DNA of 49,865 bases from SIG644 sp045613985 (GCA_045613985.1 JAZLCA010000002.1:1-49865); one strand, 5' to 3'; positions 33,113 through 41,929 are shown, counted from the stretch's first letter. A program made the numbers and translations. The notes: generated from the letters alone by a model not told the origin.

Positions 33113-33592
33113 TTATACTACTTCCTGCTTGATCGTCTTCGGACGCTCGGACAAGCGGGAAAGATTCTCCGACAGCTTGCGCAAAGTCGCGTAAAAAGAT
33201 TGCAGCTCGTCTTCGCTGATACCGCTGTCCGCCGCGGATTGCGCTGCCAGCGCATACGAGGTAATGGTCAGAGCCAACCCCCGTCCCTCTTCGGTCAGGC
33301 AAATGCGAGAATTGTAATTCTTTCGCTTTTCGCCGCCACCGCCAACGACCTCTACGTAGCCCCGCTCCCGCAATTCCTCGACCTCGCGGGAAACCAGCGA
33401 GCGGTCGATCTTGCTCTTGGAGGCCAGCGTCGTTGCCGTCAATCCGGACGGATGAGAAAGCAACTCATACAGCCAAAAAATATGAACACTTTTGACACCC
33501 AACGACGGTGCCACAGACAGCTTGATCTTGTTGACGCTTTTGTGTATGCCCTCGATCAGCTGAACAAATTGATTAAAGCGCTCCGATTCCAT
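33113..33592 (-). CDS. MarR-family transcriptional regulator
   Basis: The 159-residue protein has the MarR winged-helix layout. The N-terminal dimer helix (QFVQLIEGIHKSVNKIKL) is followed by a helix-turn-helix LTATTLASKSKIDRSLVSREVEELRERGYVEV, the wing GGGGEKRKNYNSRICLTEEGRGLA, and a C-terminal dimer helix. It begins 22 bases after the acyl-CoA synthetase gene, so both come from the promoter at 35409-35437. The palindrome over the -35 box of that promoter is a natural binding site, which would make the pair an autoregulated operon. A lipid-type ligand is possible but inferred. Confidence 0.88.
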   Translation of the reverse strand: MESERFNQFVQLIEGIHKSVNKIKLSVAPSLGVKSVHIFWLYELLSHPSGLTATTLASKSKIDRSLVSREVEELRERGYVEVVGGGGEKRKNYNSRICLTEEGRGLALTITSYALAAQSAADSGISEDELQSFYATLRKLSENLSRLSERPKTIKQEVV

Positions 33593-33614
33593 GCATTACG
33601 TTCCTTGCTTTTGA

Positions 33615-35297
33615 TTATTTAATGGTGCGATCCAACTCAAATCTCTTGATCTTACGCAGCGTGTTCTTGGGGAATTCCTCTTTTCTGACCTTGAGCATTC
33701 CCACCTTCTTGTAGGAGGTCGCGGTACGGTTGTAGTCGTCGATCTTTTCCTTGAGATAAGCCGCTACGTCTTCAATTCCGTTGGCCGCGATATAGTCGTT
33801 GTCAGGATAGATCTCGGCAACGATGGTGTTGTATGCACTGCCTCTCTTGCTCTGGCCCTCGTAAACGACGATTTCCAAAATGCCGCCCGTGGCGCACAGC
33901 TCGGTCTCAATCTCCTCGGGATATACGTTTTTACCGTTAGACAGAATGATCAGATTCTTAAGACGACCCGTGATGGTAAGAATACCATCCTCGATCTTAC
34001 CGTAGTCGCCCGTGCGGAAGTAGCCGTTCTCGTCAAAGGCCGCCGCCGTCGCTTCCTCATCCTTGTAGTAACCCATCATAACGTTGGGACCCTTGACGCG
34101 GATCTCACCCTCACCGTCCTCGTTGGGATCGGCAATGATCATGTCCACACAACGCAGAATACGTCCGACGCTGCCGGGCACCTGCTCATTGTTGCGGTTG
34201 ACCGACAAAAGCGGAGCGCACTCGGTAATACCATAGCCATTGAGCACCTTAATGCCCCAGCTCTCATACGCGTGAATGATGTCAGCATTCAAAGGCGCGC
34301 CACCGCAGATGACCAGCTTGAGCTTGCCGCCGAACACCGTCAGAATGGAGTTGAACAGCTTTTGGCGCAGGTCAACCTTGACACGGCGCAGACCGTTACT
34401 GACCTTCATCATATAGGACAGAATAGTCTCCTTCCCCGTCTCCTTGACGTTCGCCTGGATCTTACGGTAGAAGGTCTCCAGATACAAAGGCACCAGAATC
34501 AAATGCTCGGGCGACTCTGCCTTGAGTTCCTTTTGGATATAACGCAGGCCGGAGGACAGATACACCTCAGAACCTACCAGCATATGACCGATCAGGTTAA
34601 CGGTCGCGCCGAAGGTGTGGTGGGGAGGAAGCACAGCTATGGTCTTTTTGCTGACCGAAATGTACTCCATACCACCCGCAATATCGGTCAGGATGGCATG
34701 CTGAGACAGCATGACGCCCTTGCCCTTGCCCGTGGTACCCGAAGTGAACACGATCTCAGCACATACGTCAGGATCGATCTTGGGCAGACGAGGCTTATTC
34801 TCCATCGCCGCGCCGCGCGCTTGCAGTTCAGCCGTCGTGCCTTCGCCCTCGTAAGCGATCACATATCGACCGACAATGCGGCAGTTTTCATTCGCCATGA
34901 CGGCATCACCCTTGGCGGCAATGTCGGCATCGTGGAACAAATATTCACAATCGGCAAATGCGACCGTAGTCGCCAGCTCCTCGCCGGTCCATTCGCGGTC
35001 CAAAGGAACAACAACGGCACCAATCGCCAACAGCGCGTAGTACAGCTTGATCCAGGGGAAGGTCAGCTTGCCCACGATGGCGCAGTGCTTGCCTGCACAT
35101 CCCATCTCCAAGAGTGCAACTGCCAGATCATCCACCTGATCCTTCAATTCGTTAAAAGATACCTTGACCGATTCAGCGTCGCTGGGCTTGACACGGAAGG
35201 AATAAGCGATATCGTTGCCATAAATGCTTGCCGCACCTTGCAAAAGCTGCTGTACGTCGCGGTATTCAAAAGTCGGATTCAATGCGTAAGGTTTCAT
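33615..35297 (-). CDS. AMP-dependent acyl-CoA synthetase/ligase (long-chain type)
   Basis: A 560-residue adenylate-forming enzyme. Motifs: FTSGTTGKGKGVMLSQ (A3 phosphate loop, about 184-199), VLPPHHTFG, KLVICGGAPLNADI, the NGYGITECAPLL motif, YFRTGDYGKIEDGILTITGRLKNLIILSNGKNVYPEEIE hinge region, and the catalytic lysine zone PKNTLRKIKRFEL. It activates a carboxylic acid, probably a fatty acid, to the acyl-CoA or an acyl-adenylate. Two adjacent ATG codons exist. The second lies six bases from AGAGG and is chosen. Cotranscription with a MarR regulator suggests induction by its substrate. Confidence 0.92.
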   Translation of the reverse strand: MKPYALNPTFEYRDVQQLLQGAASIYGNDIAYSFRVKPSDAESVKVSFNELKDQVDDLAVALLEMGCAGKHCAIVGKLTFPWIKLYYALLAIGAVVVPLDREWTGEELATTVAFADCEYLFHDADIAAKGDAVMANENCRIVGRYVIAYEGEGTTAELQARGAAMENKPRLPKIDPDVCAEIVFTSGTTGKGKGVMLSQHAILTDIAGGMEYISVSKKTIAVLPPHHTFGATVNLIGHMLVGSEVYLSSGLRYIQKELKAESPEHLILVPLYLETFYRKIQANVKETGKETILSYMMKVSNGLRRVKVDLRQKLFNSILTVFGGKLKLVICGGAPLNADIIHAYESWGIKVLNGYGITECAPLLSVNRNNEQVPGSVGRILRCVDMIIADPNEDGEGEIRVKGPNVMMGYYKDEEATAAAFDENGYFRTGDYGKIEDGILTITGRLKNLIILSNGKNVYPEEIETELCATGGILEIVVYEGQSKRGSAYNTIVAEIYPDNDYIAANGIEDVAAYLKEKIDDYNRTATSYKKVGMLKVRKEEFPKNTLRKIKRFELDRTIK

Positions 35298-35408
35298 CAT
35301 ACACCTCTCGTTTTATCGTTTGATATATTGTAACGCTTTGTAATTTTTATTGTACTGTCTCAATATCCGTGGCATGCCACACCATTCCATTGTATGACAT
35401 TGGTAATT

Positions 35409-35437
35409 ATTATACCACAATCATGTTGATATGTCAA
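35409..35437 (-). promoter_or_regulatory. Consensus promoter of the acyl-CoA synthetase-marR operon
   Basis: The minus strand has exact TTGACA and TATAAT with a 17-base spacer, about 112 bases before the start codon. Confidence 0.85.
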
Positions 35438-35440
35438 CAT
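35423..35440. promoter_or_regulatory. Palindromic operator candidate over the -35 box
   Basis: ATGTTGA-TATG-TCAACAT, a perfect 7-bp inverted repeat with a 4-bp spacer, covers the -35 hexamer (35432-35437). Size and position fit a MarR-dimer site. Confidence 0.6.
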
Positions 35441-35475
35441 CTTTTTTGACGAAATTACTCCTGAACAACCGGTAC

Positions 35476-35504
35476 TTGACAAATTCAATCAAACATAGTA
35501 TACT
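35476..35504 (+). promoter_or_regulatory. Promoter of the DUF1294 gene
   Basis: TTGACA, 17 bases, TATACT, 32 bases before the start codon. It is divergent from the acyl-CoA synthetase promoter, whose operator is 36 bases away. Confidence 0.8.
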
Positions 35505-35535
35505 AAAATCATTCAAGCATACGGAGGAATATACT

Positions 35536-35814
35536 ATGCTGCCCCCCTATCTCATTTCCATGATTGCCATGGCGGCCGTCAGCTTGGTCGCTTTCATCGC
35601 CTACGGTCTCGATAAACGCAAAGCAAAAAAAGGGCTGTGGCGCACCAAAGAGAGCGTCCTTCTCGGACTTGGCGTATGCGGCGGTGCCGTCGGCGCACTG
35701 CTTGGTATGCAGGCCTTCCGTCACAAAACCAAGCACTGGTACTTCTGGGTGGTCAACATTTTGGGACTGGCCTGGCAATTCGCTCTTGTGATCTATCTGC
35801 TTTTGAATCTTTAA
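35536..35814 (+). CDS. DUF1294 family membrane protein
   Basis: A 92-residue protein with three hydrophobic segments. The DUF1294 hallmarks are present: AYGLDKRKAKKGLWR, GGAVGALLGMQAFRHKTKHWYF with the conserved FRHKT, and a final membrane helix. The function of this family is not known. The ATG follows GGAGGA. A longer frame starts at 35431 but lies in the promoter region. It is monocistronic. A GC-rich hairpin just after the stop may end its message. Confidence 0.9.
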   Translation: MLPPYLISMIAMAAVSLVAFIAYGLDKRKAKKGLWRTKESVLLGLGVCGGAVGALLGMQAFRHKTKHWYFWVVNILGLAWQFALVIYLLLNL

Positions 35815-35831
35815 GCACACCCGAAACACAT

Positions 35832-36194
35832 TCAGGGAGCCGCCCGTTCAGGGCGGCTCATTTCATCGATGGCAGTAAACAATCGGTGCCGCGCCGCCGC
35901 GTATTCAACCGCTGCTTGATCCCCCATGCGTCCGTACAATACCACGTCCCCCAAAAGATCGTTGACCGACCTCCACAAATTCGTATTCATCACCGGCCGC
36001 ATCCACCCCCGCCATGCCCGCCAAAACTCCTCCAATGCCGCCGCATCGGTCGCTTTGACCTCCGCCGCTTGCTCCGGAAGTGCTTGCAGCATTCCCTTTA
36101 TGGTGCCGCAAACGTGGCGGTTCATGCATACCGAAAGCGTCATGACCGCCGCCATCAGAACAAGCAAAACAAGAGAAATGCGTACCGCCCTCAT
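35832..36194 (-). CDS. DUF4363-like protein
   Basis: A 120-residue protein with one N-terminal membrane helix (ISLVLLVLMAAVMTLSVCM). A helical outside part follows with FWRAWRGWMRPVMNTNLWRSVNDLLGDVVLYGRMGDQ, a pattern of the DUF4363 family that commonly sits after DUF421 genes in sporulating Bacillota. It starts within the stop of the DUF421 gene (ATGA overlap), so the two are translated together. Function unknown. Confidence 0.8.
   Translation of the reverse strand: MRAVRISLVLLVLMAAVMTLSVCMNRHVCGTIKGMLQALPEQAAEVKATDAAALEEFWRAWRGWMRPVMNTNLWRSVNDLLGDVVLYGRMGDQAAVEYAAARHRLFTAIDEMSRPERAAP
35837..35859. terminator. Hairpin at the end of convergent DUF1294 and DUF4363 genes
   Basis: A perfect 9-bp GC-rich stem (35837-35845 with 35851-35859), 5-base loop, with a weak T tract (ATTTCAT) on plus. 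It lies inside the last codons of the DUF4363 gene. Confidence 0.45.
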
Positions 36195-36868
36195 ATATTT
36201 TTCTCCTTTCGCTCCAATACCGTTTGGCCCGCGTCGTCACATAGCAGATACAACACGTCCCCGCGCTCCGCACCGTAGCCCTTGAGTACTCCCTCCAGCC
36301 ATGCCTTATCCCGCCCGAGCATGCTCATATTGTACTCGTTGATTGTCCCATCGCTGATCATCATATGCATCATGCCCGTATTTTTCACCCGGATGGAAAG
36401 ATCCTGCGGGGTTGCAGGGCGGTACTTTGCCCCCAAAATCACCGAAAGCTGTCCGTTTTTCTCCAAAATAGCATACTGCACCTCACTCGGATCCCCCACC
36501 CCTTGCTGACGAAGCCCCGCAAACAACTCCTCCACCGACATCCGATTGCGAAGCAGCTCTCGCTGATCCAATCGCGCGTCGCGGATAAGAATGCTGGGCG
36601 CCGTTTCGATCTTGCGGCGCAGACGGGGACGGCGGGACAGCACCGCCGCCATACATACCTCCAGCGAGAGTAGCGTCACCGTTGGAATAACGGCATATAA
36701 CAAGGGAACGTCGGGATTCTCAATGGGAAGCGTCGCAATTTCGGAAAGCAGCAGTGTCGTAATCAGCTCCGATACCTCCAGCTGTCCAATCTGCCGCTTG
36801 CCCATCAAGCGCATCGCTCCCGTGACCATCAGATAGATGAGAAGAGTGCGAATAAAAACCGTGATCAT
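36191..36868 (-). CDS. DUF421 (YetF-like) membrane protein
   Basis: A 225-residue protein with three N-terminal membrane helices (ITVFIRTLLIYLMVTGAMRL, ELITTLLLSEIA, YAVIPTVTLLSLEVCMAAVL). The YetF/YcaP-type cytoplasmic domain follows, with APSILIRDARLDQRELLRNRMSVEELFAGLRQQG and VQYAILEKNGQLSVI, typical for DUF421. In Bacillus some homologs act during spore germination or sporulation, but no role is proven here. The ATG at 36866-36868 follows GAGGAGG. It is coupled to the DUF4363-like gene. Confidence 0.9.
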   Translation of the reverse strand: MITVFIRTLLIYLMVTGAMRLMGKRQIGQLEVSELITTLLLSEIATLPIENPDVPLLYAVIPTVTLLSLEVCMAAVLSRRPRLRRKIETAPSILIRDARLDQRELLRNRMSVEELFAGLRQQGVGDPSEVQYAILEKNGQLSVILGAKYRPATPQDLSIRVKNTGMMHMMISDGTINEYNMSMLGRDKAWLEGVLKGYGAERGDVLYLLCDDAGQTVLERKEKNI

Positions 36869-36920
36869 GCTCTCACCTCCTCTCAATAACATCCCCCGTT
36901 TTCGTTTCCTTATACAACGC

Positions 36921-36950
36921 AAAAAGGCATCGCCGCGGCGATGCCCTTTT
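36921..36950. terminator. Palindromic terminator after the lipoprotein gene
   Basis: A perfect 20-bp palindrome (36926-36945) flanked by A5 on one side and CTTTTCT on the other. On minus it ends the lipoprotein gene at 36965. Confidence 0.8.
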
Positions 36951-36964
36951 CTTTGACAATTATG

Positions 36965-37594
36965 TTATTTTACGGGAGCAAGCGTGTTGAATACCGTCTC
37001 GCACAGCTCGGCATCCGCCACGACCACAGTCACGGTAACAAGGTAGTTGAGATCGCCAACCGCCATAATGTACTGCGTCTGCTTCATCGCCACGCCGTTG
37101 GCAGTATTATCTTGGCTGATCACAACGACCTTTTGACCGTTGGTTTCCTTCTTCTCGATCTTGACGTTGGAAACAATCATGCCCATCGACTCATACAGCG
37201 GCTTGTAGGTAGCGTTGTAGCTGTCAATCGTCATGTTTTCGTAAATATCGGACTTAGGCTCATAAGCGACCGTGATGTTGTTGCCGCTCGCCGCCCGCAG
37301 GATCACGATGGAGCCGTCCTGCTTGGCCCAGCCCTCGGGATAAGCAAAGGAGATCTTTCCGTCGGAATAAGCAGCGTAACCCTCGGGAATGACAATCTCA
37401 TCCTTCTTCTCTTCTTCTTTTTCTTCTTCCTTTTCTTCTTCCTTTTCTTCTTCCTTCTTGTCATCCACGTCCTGCTTGTTGTCGTCCTCTTGTTTTTCGT
37501 CGTCCTTGGGATCGTCCTTGTCACAAGACGCAAACGTAAAGATGCAGCCGATCAAAAGCAGCAATGCGAGCAACGTACAAATGATTTTTTTCAT
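36965..37594 (-). CDS. Lipoprotein with an acidic Lys/Glu repeat linker
   Basis: A 209-residue protein. Lipoprotein signal with lipidated C24 (IGCIFTFASC), then a highly charged linker of aspartate, lysine and EEEK repeats (about 25-65), then a globular domain. That domain opens GYAAYSDGKISFAYPEGWAKQDGSIVILRAASGNNITVAYEP and resembles the PsbP/DcrB-like fold seen in many Clostridia lipoproteins. Function unknown. It probably sits outside the cell with the linker acting as a spacer through the wall. GGAGG precedes the ATG. The repeat in DNA is prone to length change but stays in frame. Confidence 0.85.
   Translation of the reverse strand: MKKIICTLLALLLLIGCIFTFASCDKDDPKDDEKQEDDNKQDVDDKKEEEKEEEKEEEKEEEKKDEIVIPEGYAAYSDGKISFAYPEGWAKQDGSIVILRAASGNNITVAYEPKSDIYENMTIDSYNATYKPLYESMGMIVSNVKIEKKETNGQKVVVISQDNTANGVAMKQTQYIMAVGDLNYLVTVTVVVADAELCETVFNTLAPVK
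37403..37460. repeat. 12-bp Lys/Glu-coding repeats in the lipoprotein gene
   Basis: Units of TTTTCTTCTTCC (three exact, plus partial ones) encode EEEK repeats on the minus strand. This is a pure purine/pyrimidine tract. Confidence 0.85.
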
Positions 37595-37628
37595 GATGAG
37601 TCCTCCGTTTGTTATCATGTTATTATGT

Positions 37629-37657
37629 ATTTTATCACAAATTTCCGTTCCTGTCAA
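37629..37657 (-). promoter_or_regulatory. Promoter of the EEEK-repeat lipoprotein
   Basis: The minus strand reads TTGACA, 17 bases, TAAAAT, 34 bases before the start codon. Confidence 0.75.
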
Positions 37658-37773
37658 GTTGTTCAAAACGCCACGTCGCCTTGCTAAATACAAGCGCCGT
37701 GCATTTGGCATAGGAAATCGGGCAGATTTTCAAAACCGTCCGAGAGCGAAAATAAAATGATCCGTCAAAGCCG

Positions 37774-38331
37774 TCACAGCGTCCTCAGATACGCGCTCAA
37801 GATATCGTGCAGCCAGGCGCAAGAAAAGAAGCAAGGCAGCGTGAAAACAAGTCCGCTCCACACGTCCATCATAAAGCCCACCATCCCCTGACCGCGCCGC
37901 CGCTTGACGTAAAAACAGGCAAGCAGTATACCTCCAATCAAGGCACACGTCCCCACACTGAATGCGGCGGGAATGGCAATGGGATGGCGATAGCTCCGCG
38001 TGGAGAACCGGATGCACATAACGAGCGTGAAGGCGCAATACATCCCCACACCAACGCAAAACGACGTTCCCATCGACAGCAGGCTCGTCCCAAGCGAGCA
38101 TTCCCGCGCCGCCCGACGGGCAAAGATCAAATAGAGCGCATTAGCAAGGATCAGTCCCCCGCCCCACACGAATATCAAAACCAGGGTGCCATCAAAATAC
38201 TCCGTCAGATACCGCTCAAGAAAAGGCGCGTCCGCCGCCGGCTCGCCCGGTGTGATGAGCAGGGCAAGCGCAATCCCCAAAAGGAGCAGCGCACTTCCCG
38301 AAGCGTATAAAATCACGTGAAGCTTTCTCAT
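37774..38331 (-). CDS. Five-helix membrane protein, paralog A
   Basis: A 185-residue hydrophobic protein with about five membrane helices. It is clearly a paralog of the next gene: shared features include an NxxYLIFxRRxxREC segment after helix 2, the YRHPIAIPAxFSVG motif before helix 4, and MDVWSGLV before helix 5. I do not recognise the family and give no function. The ATG at 38329-38331 follows AAAGGAG. It has its own promoter, and the upstream paralog has its own terminator, so the two are separate transcription units. Confidence 0.75.
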   Translation of the reverse strand: MRKLHVILYASGSALLLLGIALALLITPGEPAADAPFLERYLTEYFDGTLVLIFVWGGGLILANALYLIFARRAARECSLGTSLLSMGTSFCVGVGMYCAFTLVMCIRFSTRSYRHPIAIPAAFSVGTCALIGGILLACFYVKRRRGQGMVGFMMDVWSGLVFTLPCFFSCAWLHDILSAYLRTL

Positions 38332-38361
38332 GTATGTCTCTCCTTTCCCGCCTATGTACTT

Positions 38362-38390
38362 ATGATACGAACGACCACCCAAGAAAGCAA
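38362..38390 (-). promoter_or_regulatory. Promoter of paralog A
   Basis: The minus strand reads TTGCTT, 17 bases, TATCAT, about 30 bases before the start codon. Confidence 0.5.
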
Positions 38391-38420
38391 CAACGTTTTT
38401 AATTTTTTTTGCTTTTTGAT

Positions 38421-38457
38421 AAAAAAAGCACGGCCGACAAAAAATTGCCGACCGTGC
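38421..38457 (-). terminator. Terminator of paralog B
   Basis: On minus, GCACGGTCGGCA, a 6-base loop, TGTCGGCCGTGC (one G-U pair), then T7. Confidence 0.9.
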
Positions 38458-38483
38458 GGTAAAACAGTATAATATCCAAATGA

Positions 38484-39032
38484 TCAAAACGTCCGCAAAG
38501 ATGCGCTGATCATACCGTGCAGCCAAAGGCATGCCAAAAAGCAGGGTACGATAACAACCAGCCCACTCCACACGTCCATGATAAGACCAACGACGCCCCG
38601 TCTCCATCGCCGTTTGAAATACAAACAAGTCAGCAGAATGAACGCGACCAGCGCGCCAACGCCCACGCTAAAGGATGCGGGAATGGCGATGGGATGACGA
38701 TAATTCGATGAAGAAAACAGCACGCACGTGACAAACGTGTAGACGCAATACACCCCCACACCGACACAAGCCGCCATACCAACGGCCGACAAGCTCGTGG
38801 CCATGGTACACTCACGCGATGTACGGCGGCCAAAGATCAGGTAGGGCGTGTTGCCCAGGATCAACGCTGCCCCGCCAACCAGCATCACGTAATAAAGACC
38901 GGCAAAGGTACCAAGCAGGGGAAGAGTGGTCGAAGAAGCCTCCCTTGCCGCCATGCTGGGCCAAAAGAGCAACGCTCCGATCAAGGCGAGCAAACAACCC
39001 GTAAGAAATGCAAGCAAGTGAAATTTTTTCAT
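38484..39032 (-). CDS. Five-helix membrane protein, paralog B
   Basis: A 182-residue membrane protein with the same helix pattern and conserved motifs as paralog A (YLIFGRRTSREC, SNYRHPIAIPASFSVGVGAL, LIMDVWSGLV). The two arose by tandem duplication and have since diverged most in helices 1 and 2. No known family was recognised. AAAGGAG precedes the ATG at 39030-39032. It has its own promoter and terminator. A role in membrane stress or peptide resistance would be guesswork. Confidence 0.75.
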   Translation of the reverse strand: MKKFHLLAFLTGCLLALIGALLFWPSMAAREASSTTLPLLGTFAGLYYVMLVGGAALILGNTPYLIFGRRTSRECTMATSLSAVGMAACVGVGVYCVYTFVTCVLFSSSNYRHPIAIPASFSVGVGALVAFILLTCLYFKRRWRRGVVGLIMDVWSGLVVIVPCFLACLWLHGMISASLRTF

Positions 39033-39068
39033 ATCCTTCTCCTTTCGCCACCATTTTTCTGTATATCC

Positions 39069-39097
39069 ATTGTACAATCGCTCCTCTAAAAAATCAA
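39069..39097 (-). promoter_or_regulatory. Promoter of paralog B
   Basis: The minus strand reads TTGATT, 17 bases, TACAAT, 36 bases before the start codon. Confidence 0.65.
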
Positions 39098-39154
39098 GAT
39101 GTTTTTCCATATTCTAAAAAAATTTTTTATCGTCCAAAAAATCGGCTCCCCCCG

Positions 39155-39183
39155 TTGCAATTTTCTTCGTTTTCTGTTACAAT
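39155..39183 (+). promoter_or_regulatory. Promoter of the GH38 gene
   Basis: TTGCAA, 17 bases, TACAAT, 39 bases before the start codon. Confidence 0.75.
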
Positions 39184-39222
39184 AAAGGCAATTCACCGTT
39201 TCTTTTCGAAAGGAGCCTTATC

Positions 39223-41928
39223 ATGGCCGACAACAAACACTACGATATCCATCTTCTGTCCAACTCTCACTGGGACCGCGAATGGTATATGTCCCACGAA
39301 AAATATCTGGCCCGCTTGGTCCCCCTGATGGATCGACTGGTCAACATCATGAAAACACAGCCCGGTTATATCTTCGTCATGGACGGCCAGTATGCCATGC
39401 TGGAGGACTATCTTGCCATCCGTCCCGAGGCGACGGACAGCGTCAAGGCTTGGATGGCCGAGGGACGCCTCAAGGTCGGTCCTTGGTACACCCAACCCCT
39501 GGAAACTCTCATTTCGGGCGAAGCTATGATCCGAAATCTTCAACATGGTATCGCCCAGACCGAAAAACTGGGCCCTGTTATGCGCGTTAGCTACGAAGTT
39601 GACGAGTTCGGTCATGCATCTCAAACGCCCCAGATCTTGCAGGGCTTCGGCATCTCCGGTGCGATCGCCTGGCGCGGTCTGCCCAAAGGAAGCCGCAGTG
39701 CCGTCAAGTGGAAGTCGCCCGACGGCAGTGCCGTGACGTTGTTCTATTCCAACGACGGCTATGGCGAGGCAACCGCCCTGCCTCTGTGCGAGGATGATTA
39801 CGTCGAAACGGTCGACGGCGACGACATCAAGCGCGCAGGACTTCGCTCCCGTGTGGAAGGCTTGCGCCGTCTGCGCGAGGCCAATGCCGACACCACGCAT
39901 CTGCTCTGGCTCAACGGCATCGATCACTCCTGGGCCCAGCCCGATATTCTGTCCGTCATCGACCGTGTCAACGCCCTGTATCCTGACCTGCACGTCAAGC
40001 AGGATACCCCCGAGGGCTTCACCTCTGCCGTCGAGCAGGACTATGCCGATCGCGGTCTTACCATGACTGAGGTCAAGGGAGAACTGATGTTCACCCGCGA
40101 GGACGTGCTGGAATCCACCCATTCCTGCCATCCCGTTCAGAAAAAGGCCAACTACGACACCGAAAATCTCCTGGAGCACTCGCTTGAACCCTTGTGTACC
40201 ATGGCTTGGCTGCAGGGCGAGGACTATCCCGAATGGGCCGTTAAGCGTGCCTGGCGTTACGTACTGGAAAATCACGCTCACGACTCTCTCGGCTGCACCT
40301 CGGTCGACGAGGTGTTTGAGGAGGTTATGACCCGCTACCGCTGTGCCTCCTCGCTGGCAGAGCAGACCATTCAAGAATCGGTGCGCGCCCTCATGGCACA
40401 CGGCGAAAACACCCCCTCGCTCTACCTGTTCAATCCCACCGCCGCCCCCATTTCGGGCGTCGTCCCCTTCTCGTTTGATATTCCCAAGGGCTTTGGCAAT
40501 GCCGACTTCCACCTGACCGACAAGGAAGGCAACGTCGTCCCCCACGTTCTTTTGGAAAAAGAGCCCGTCCTTGACGTTCGCTACAATCCCCGCTTCGGCC
40601 ATCCCACCCGCACAGGCGCGACCTACGTCTCGGGCCTGGTGTGCGTCGATACCATCCCCGCGCTGGGTTATCTCCGTCTGAACCTCGCCTCCGGCAATCC
40701 GGTCTCCCGCATCAAACGCAATCTGGAGCCGTACTATTTTGTCTCGGCGCCCGGCGTGATGGAAAACGACCACCTGCGCGTCACCATCAATCCAAACGGC
40801 ACCTTCGACCTGTATGACAAGGCAACCGCCAAGACCTATCCTTCCCAGCTGTTGTGGGAGGACAGCGGTGACGCCGACAACTGCTACATCCATCAAACGC
40901 CCTTCAACGACCGCCGTACTTACCTGTCCACAGCAAACGCCGCCTCGGTCCGTCAGCTGTACGACACGCCTCTGGGCGCCGCCTTTGAGATTGTCCAGAC
41001 CCTGACCATTCCCGATGGCCTGAAGGACAACCGCACCCGCCGTGCAGATCTCGTCGGAACGGTCGATATCACCTCGGTACTGACGCTTCACAAGAATGCT
41101 CGCCGCGTGGATATCCAGTTGACCGTCAACAACCACGCCCGCAACCACCGCCTGCGCGCCCTGTTCCCCACCCATCTGTCCGAGGCAACCCTTTCGCGCA
41201 GCGGCCAGCCCTTCGATACCGTCGAGCGCCCCATCCACAAGGATATCGACTTCGATCTGCAAGAACAGCCCTACGCCACCGCTCCCATGCAGGACTTCTG
41301 TGACGTCACGGGAGATACTTGCGGTCTGACCGTTGCGGCCGCCGGCATTTACGAGTACGAATGTACCGATAATGCCGCAAGAGCTTTGGCACTGACCGTC
41401 CTTCGCGCCACCGAAATGATCGATGTCTGGGGCTTCTCCAACCCCCGCTATTTCATGCAAAAGGGCCAAGTGCTGGATACCCCCATCACCTATACCCTCT
41501 CTCTCATTCCCCACGGTGCTAACCCCGCCGAAGTACGCGACGAGGTTGCGGCCGCCCTGCTCTCCCCCATGGTCCTGCTCAACCGACAGAGCGAGGTCTC
41601 CGTCATGACCGACTACGTCGCGCCCGTCCGCGACCTTGGCGACGTCGGCAGTCCCATCTCGCTGACGAGCAACGGCGACGTCACCATCACCGCCTTCAAG
41701 AAGGCATACGACCGCGACACCCTCATCGTCCGCCTGCACAACCGCGCCAATACCGAGGCACAGGGTACGCTGAGCATCGGCACGACGGCCAAAATCCCCA
41801 CCGCCGCTTATGAAACGACGCTGGAGGAACGCCGCCTGCAAGCGCTGCCTCTGACCGATGAGAGCGTCAACTTCACCCTCCGCCCGAGAGGACTTCTCAC
41901 GTTGGAATTCGAAATGAGCAACCGCTAA
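39223..41928 (+). CDS. Alpha-mannosidase (GH38)
   Basis: A 901-residue zinc-dependent exo-alpha-mannosidase without signal peptide, so cytoplasmic. The N-terminal catalytic barrel has the zinc-site SHWDREWYM (H16, D18) and the nucleophile region YEVDEFGHASQTPQIL (D127). A further zinc-site histidine lies in LENHAHDSLGC. The helical middle domain and beta-rich C-terminal domains follow to the end (LRPRGLLTLEFEM). It would trim mannose from imported N-glycan-type or other mannosides. GAAAGGAG precedes the ATG. It is a single gene with its own promoter and terminator. With GH29 and GH4 nearby it points to host-glycan use. Confidence 0.95.
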   Translation: MADNKHYDIHLLSNSHWDREWYMSHEKYLARLVPLMDRLVNIMKTQPGYIFVMDGQYAMLEDYLAIRPEATDSVKAWMAEGRLKVGPWYTQPLETLISGEAMIRNLQHGIAQTEKLGPVMRVSYEVDEFGHASQTPQILQGFGISGAIAWRGLPKGSRSAVKWKSPDGSAVTLFYSNDGYGEATALPLCEDDYVETVDGDDIKRAGLRSRVEGLRRLREANADTTHLLWLNGIDHSWAQPDILSVIDRVNALYPDLHVKQDTPEGFTSAVEQDYADRGLTMTEVKGELMFTREDVLESTHSCHPVQKKANYDTENLLEHSLEPLCTMAWLQGEDYPEWAVKRAWRYVLENHAHDSLGCTSVDEVFEEVMTRYRCASSLAEQTIQESVRALMAHGENTPSLYLFNPTAAPISGVVPFSFDIPKGFGNADFHLTDKEGNVVPHVLLEKEPVLDVRYNPRFGHPTRTGATYVSGLVCVDTIPALGYLRLNLASGNPVSRIKRNLEPYYFVSAPGVMENDHLRVTINPNGTFDLYDKATAKTYPSQLLWEDSGDADNCYIHQTPFNDRRTYLSTANAASVRQLYDTPLGAAFEIVQTLTIPDGLKDNRTRRADLVGTVDITSVLTLHKNARRVDIQLTVNNHARNHRLRALFPTHLSEATLSRSGQPFDTVERPIHKDIDFDLQEQPYATAPMQDFCDVTGDTCGLTVAAAGIYEYECTDNAARALALTVLRATEMIDVWGFSNPRYFMQKGQVLDTPITYTLSLIPHGANPAEVRDEVAAALLSPMVLLNRQSEVSVMTDYVAPVRDLGDVGSPISLTSNGDVTITAFKKAYDRDTLIVRLHNRANTEAQGTLSIGTTAKIPTAAYETTLEERRLQALPLTDESVNFTLRPRGLLTLEFEMSNR

Positions 41929-41929
41929 A

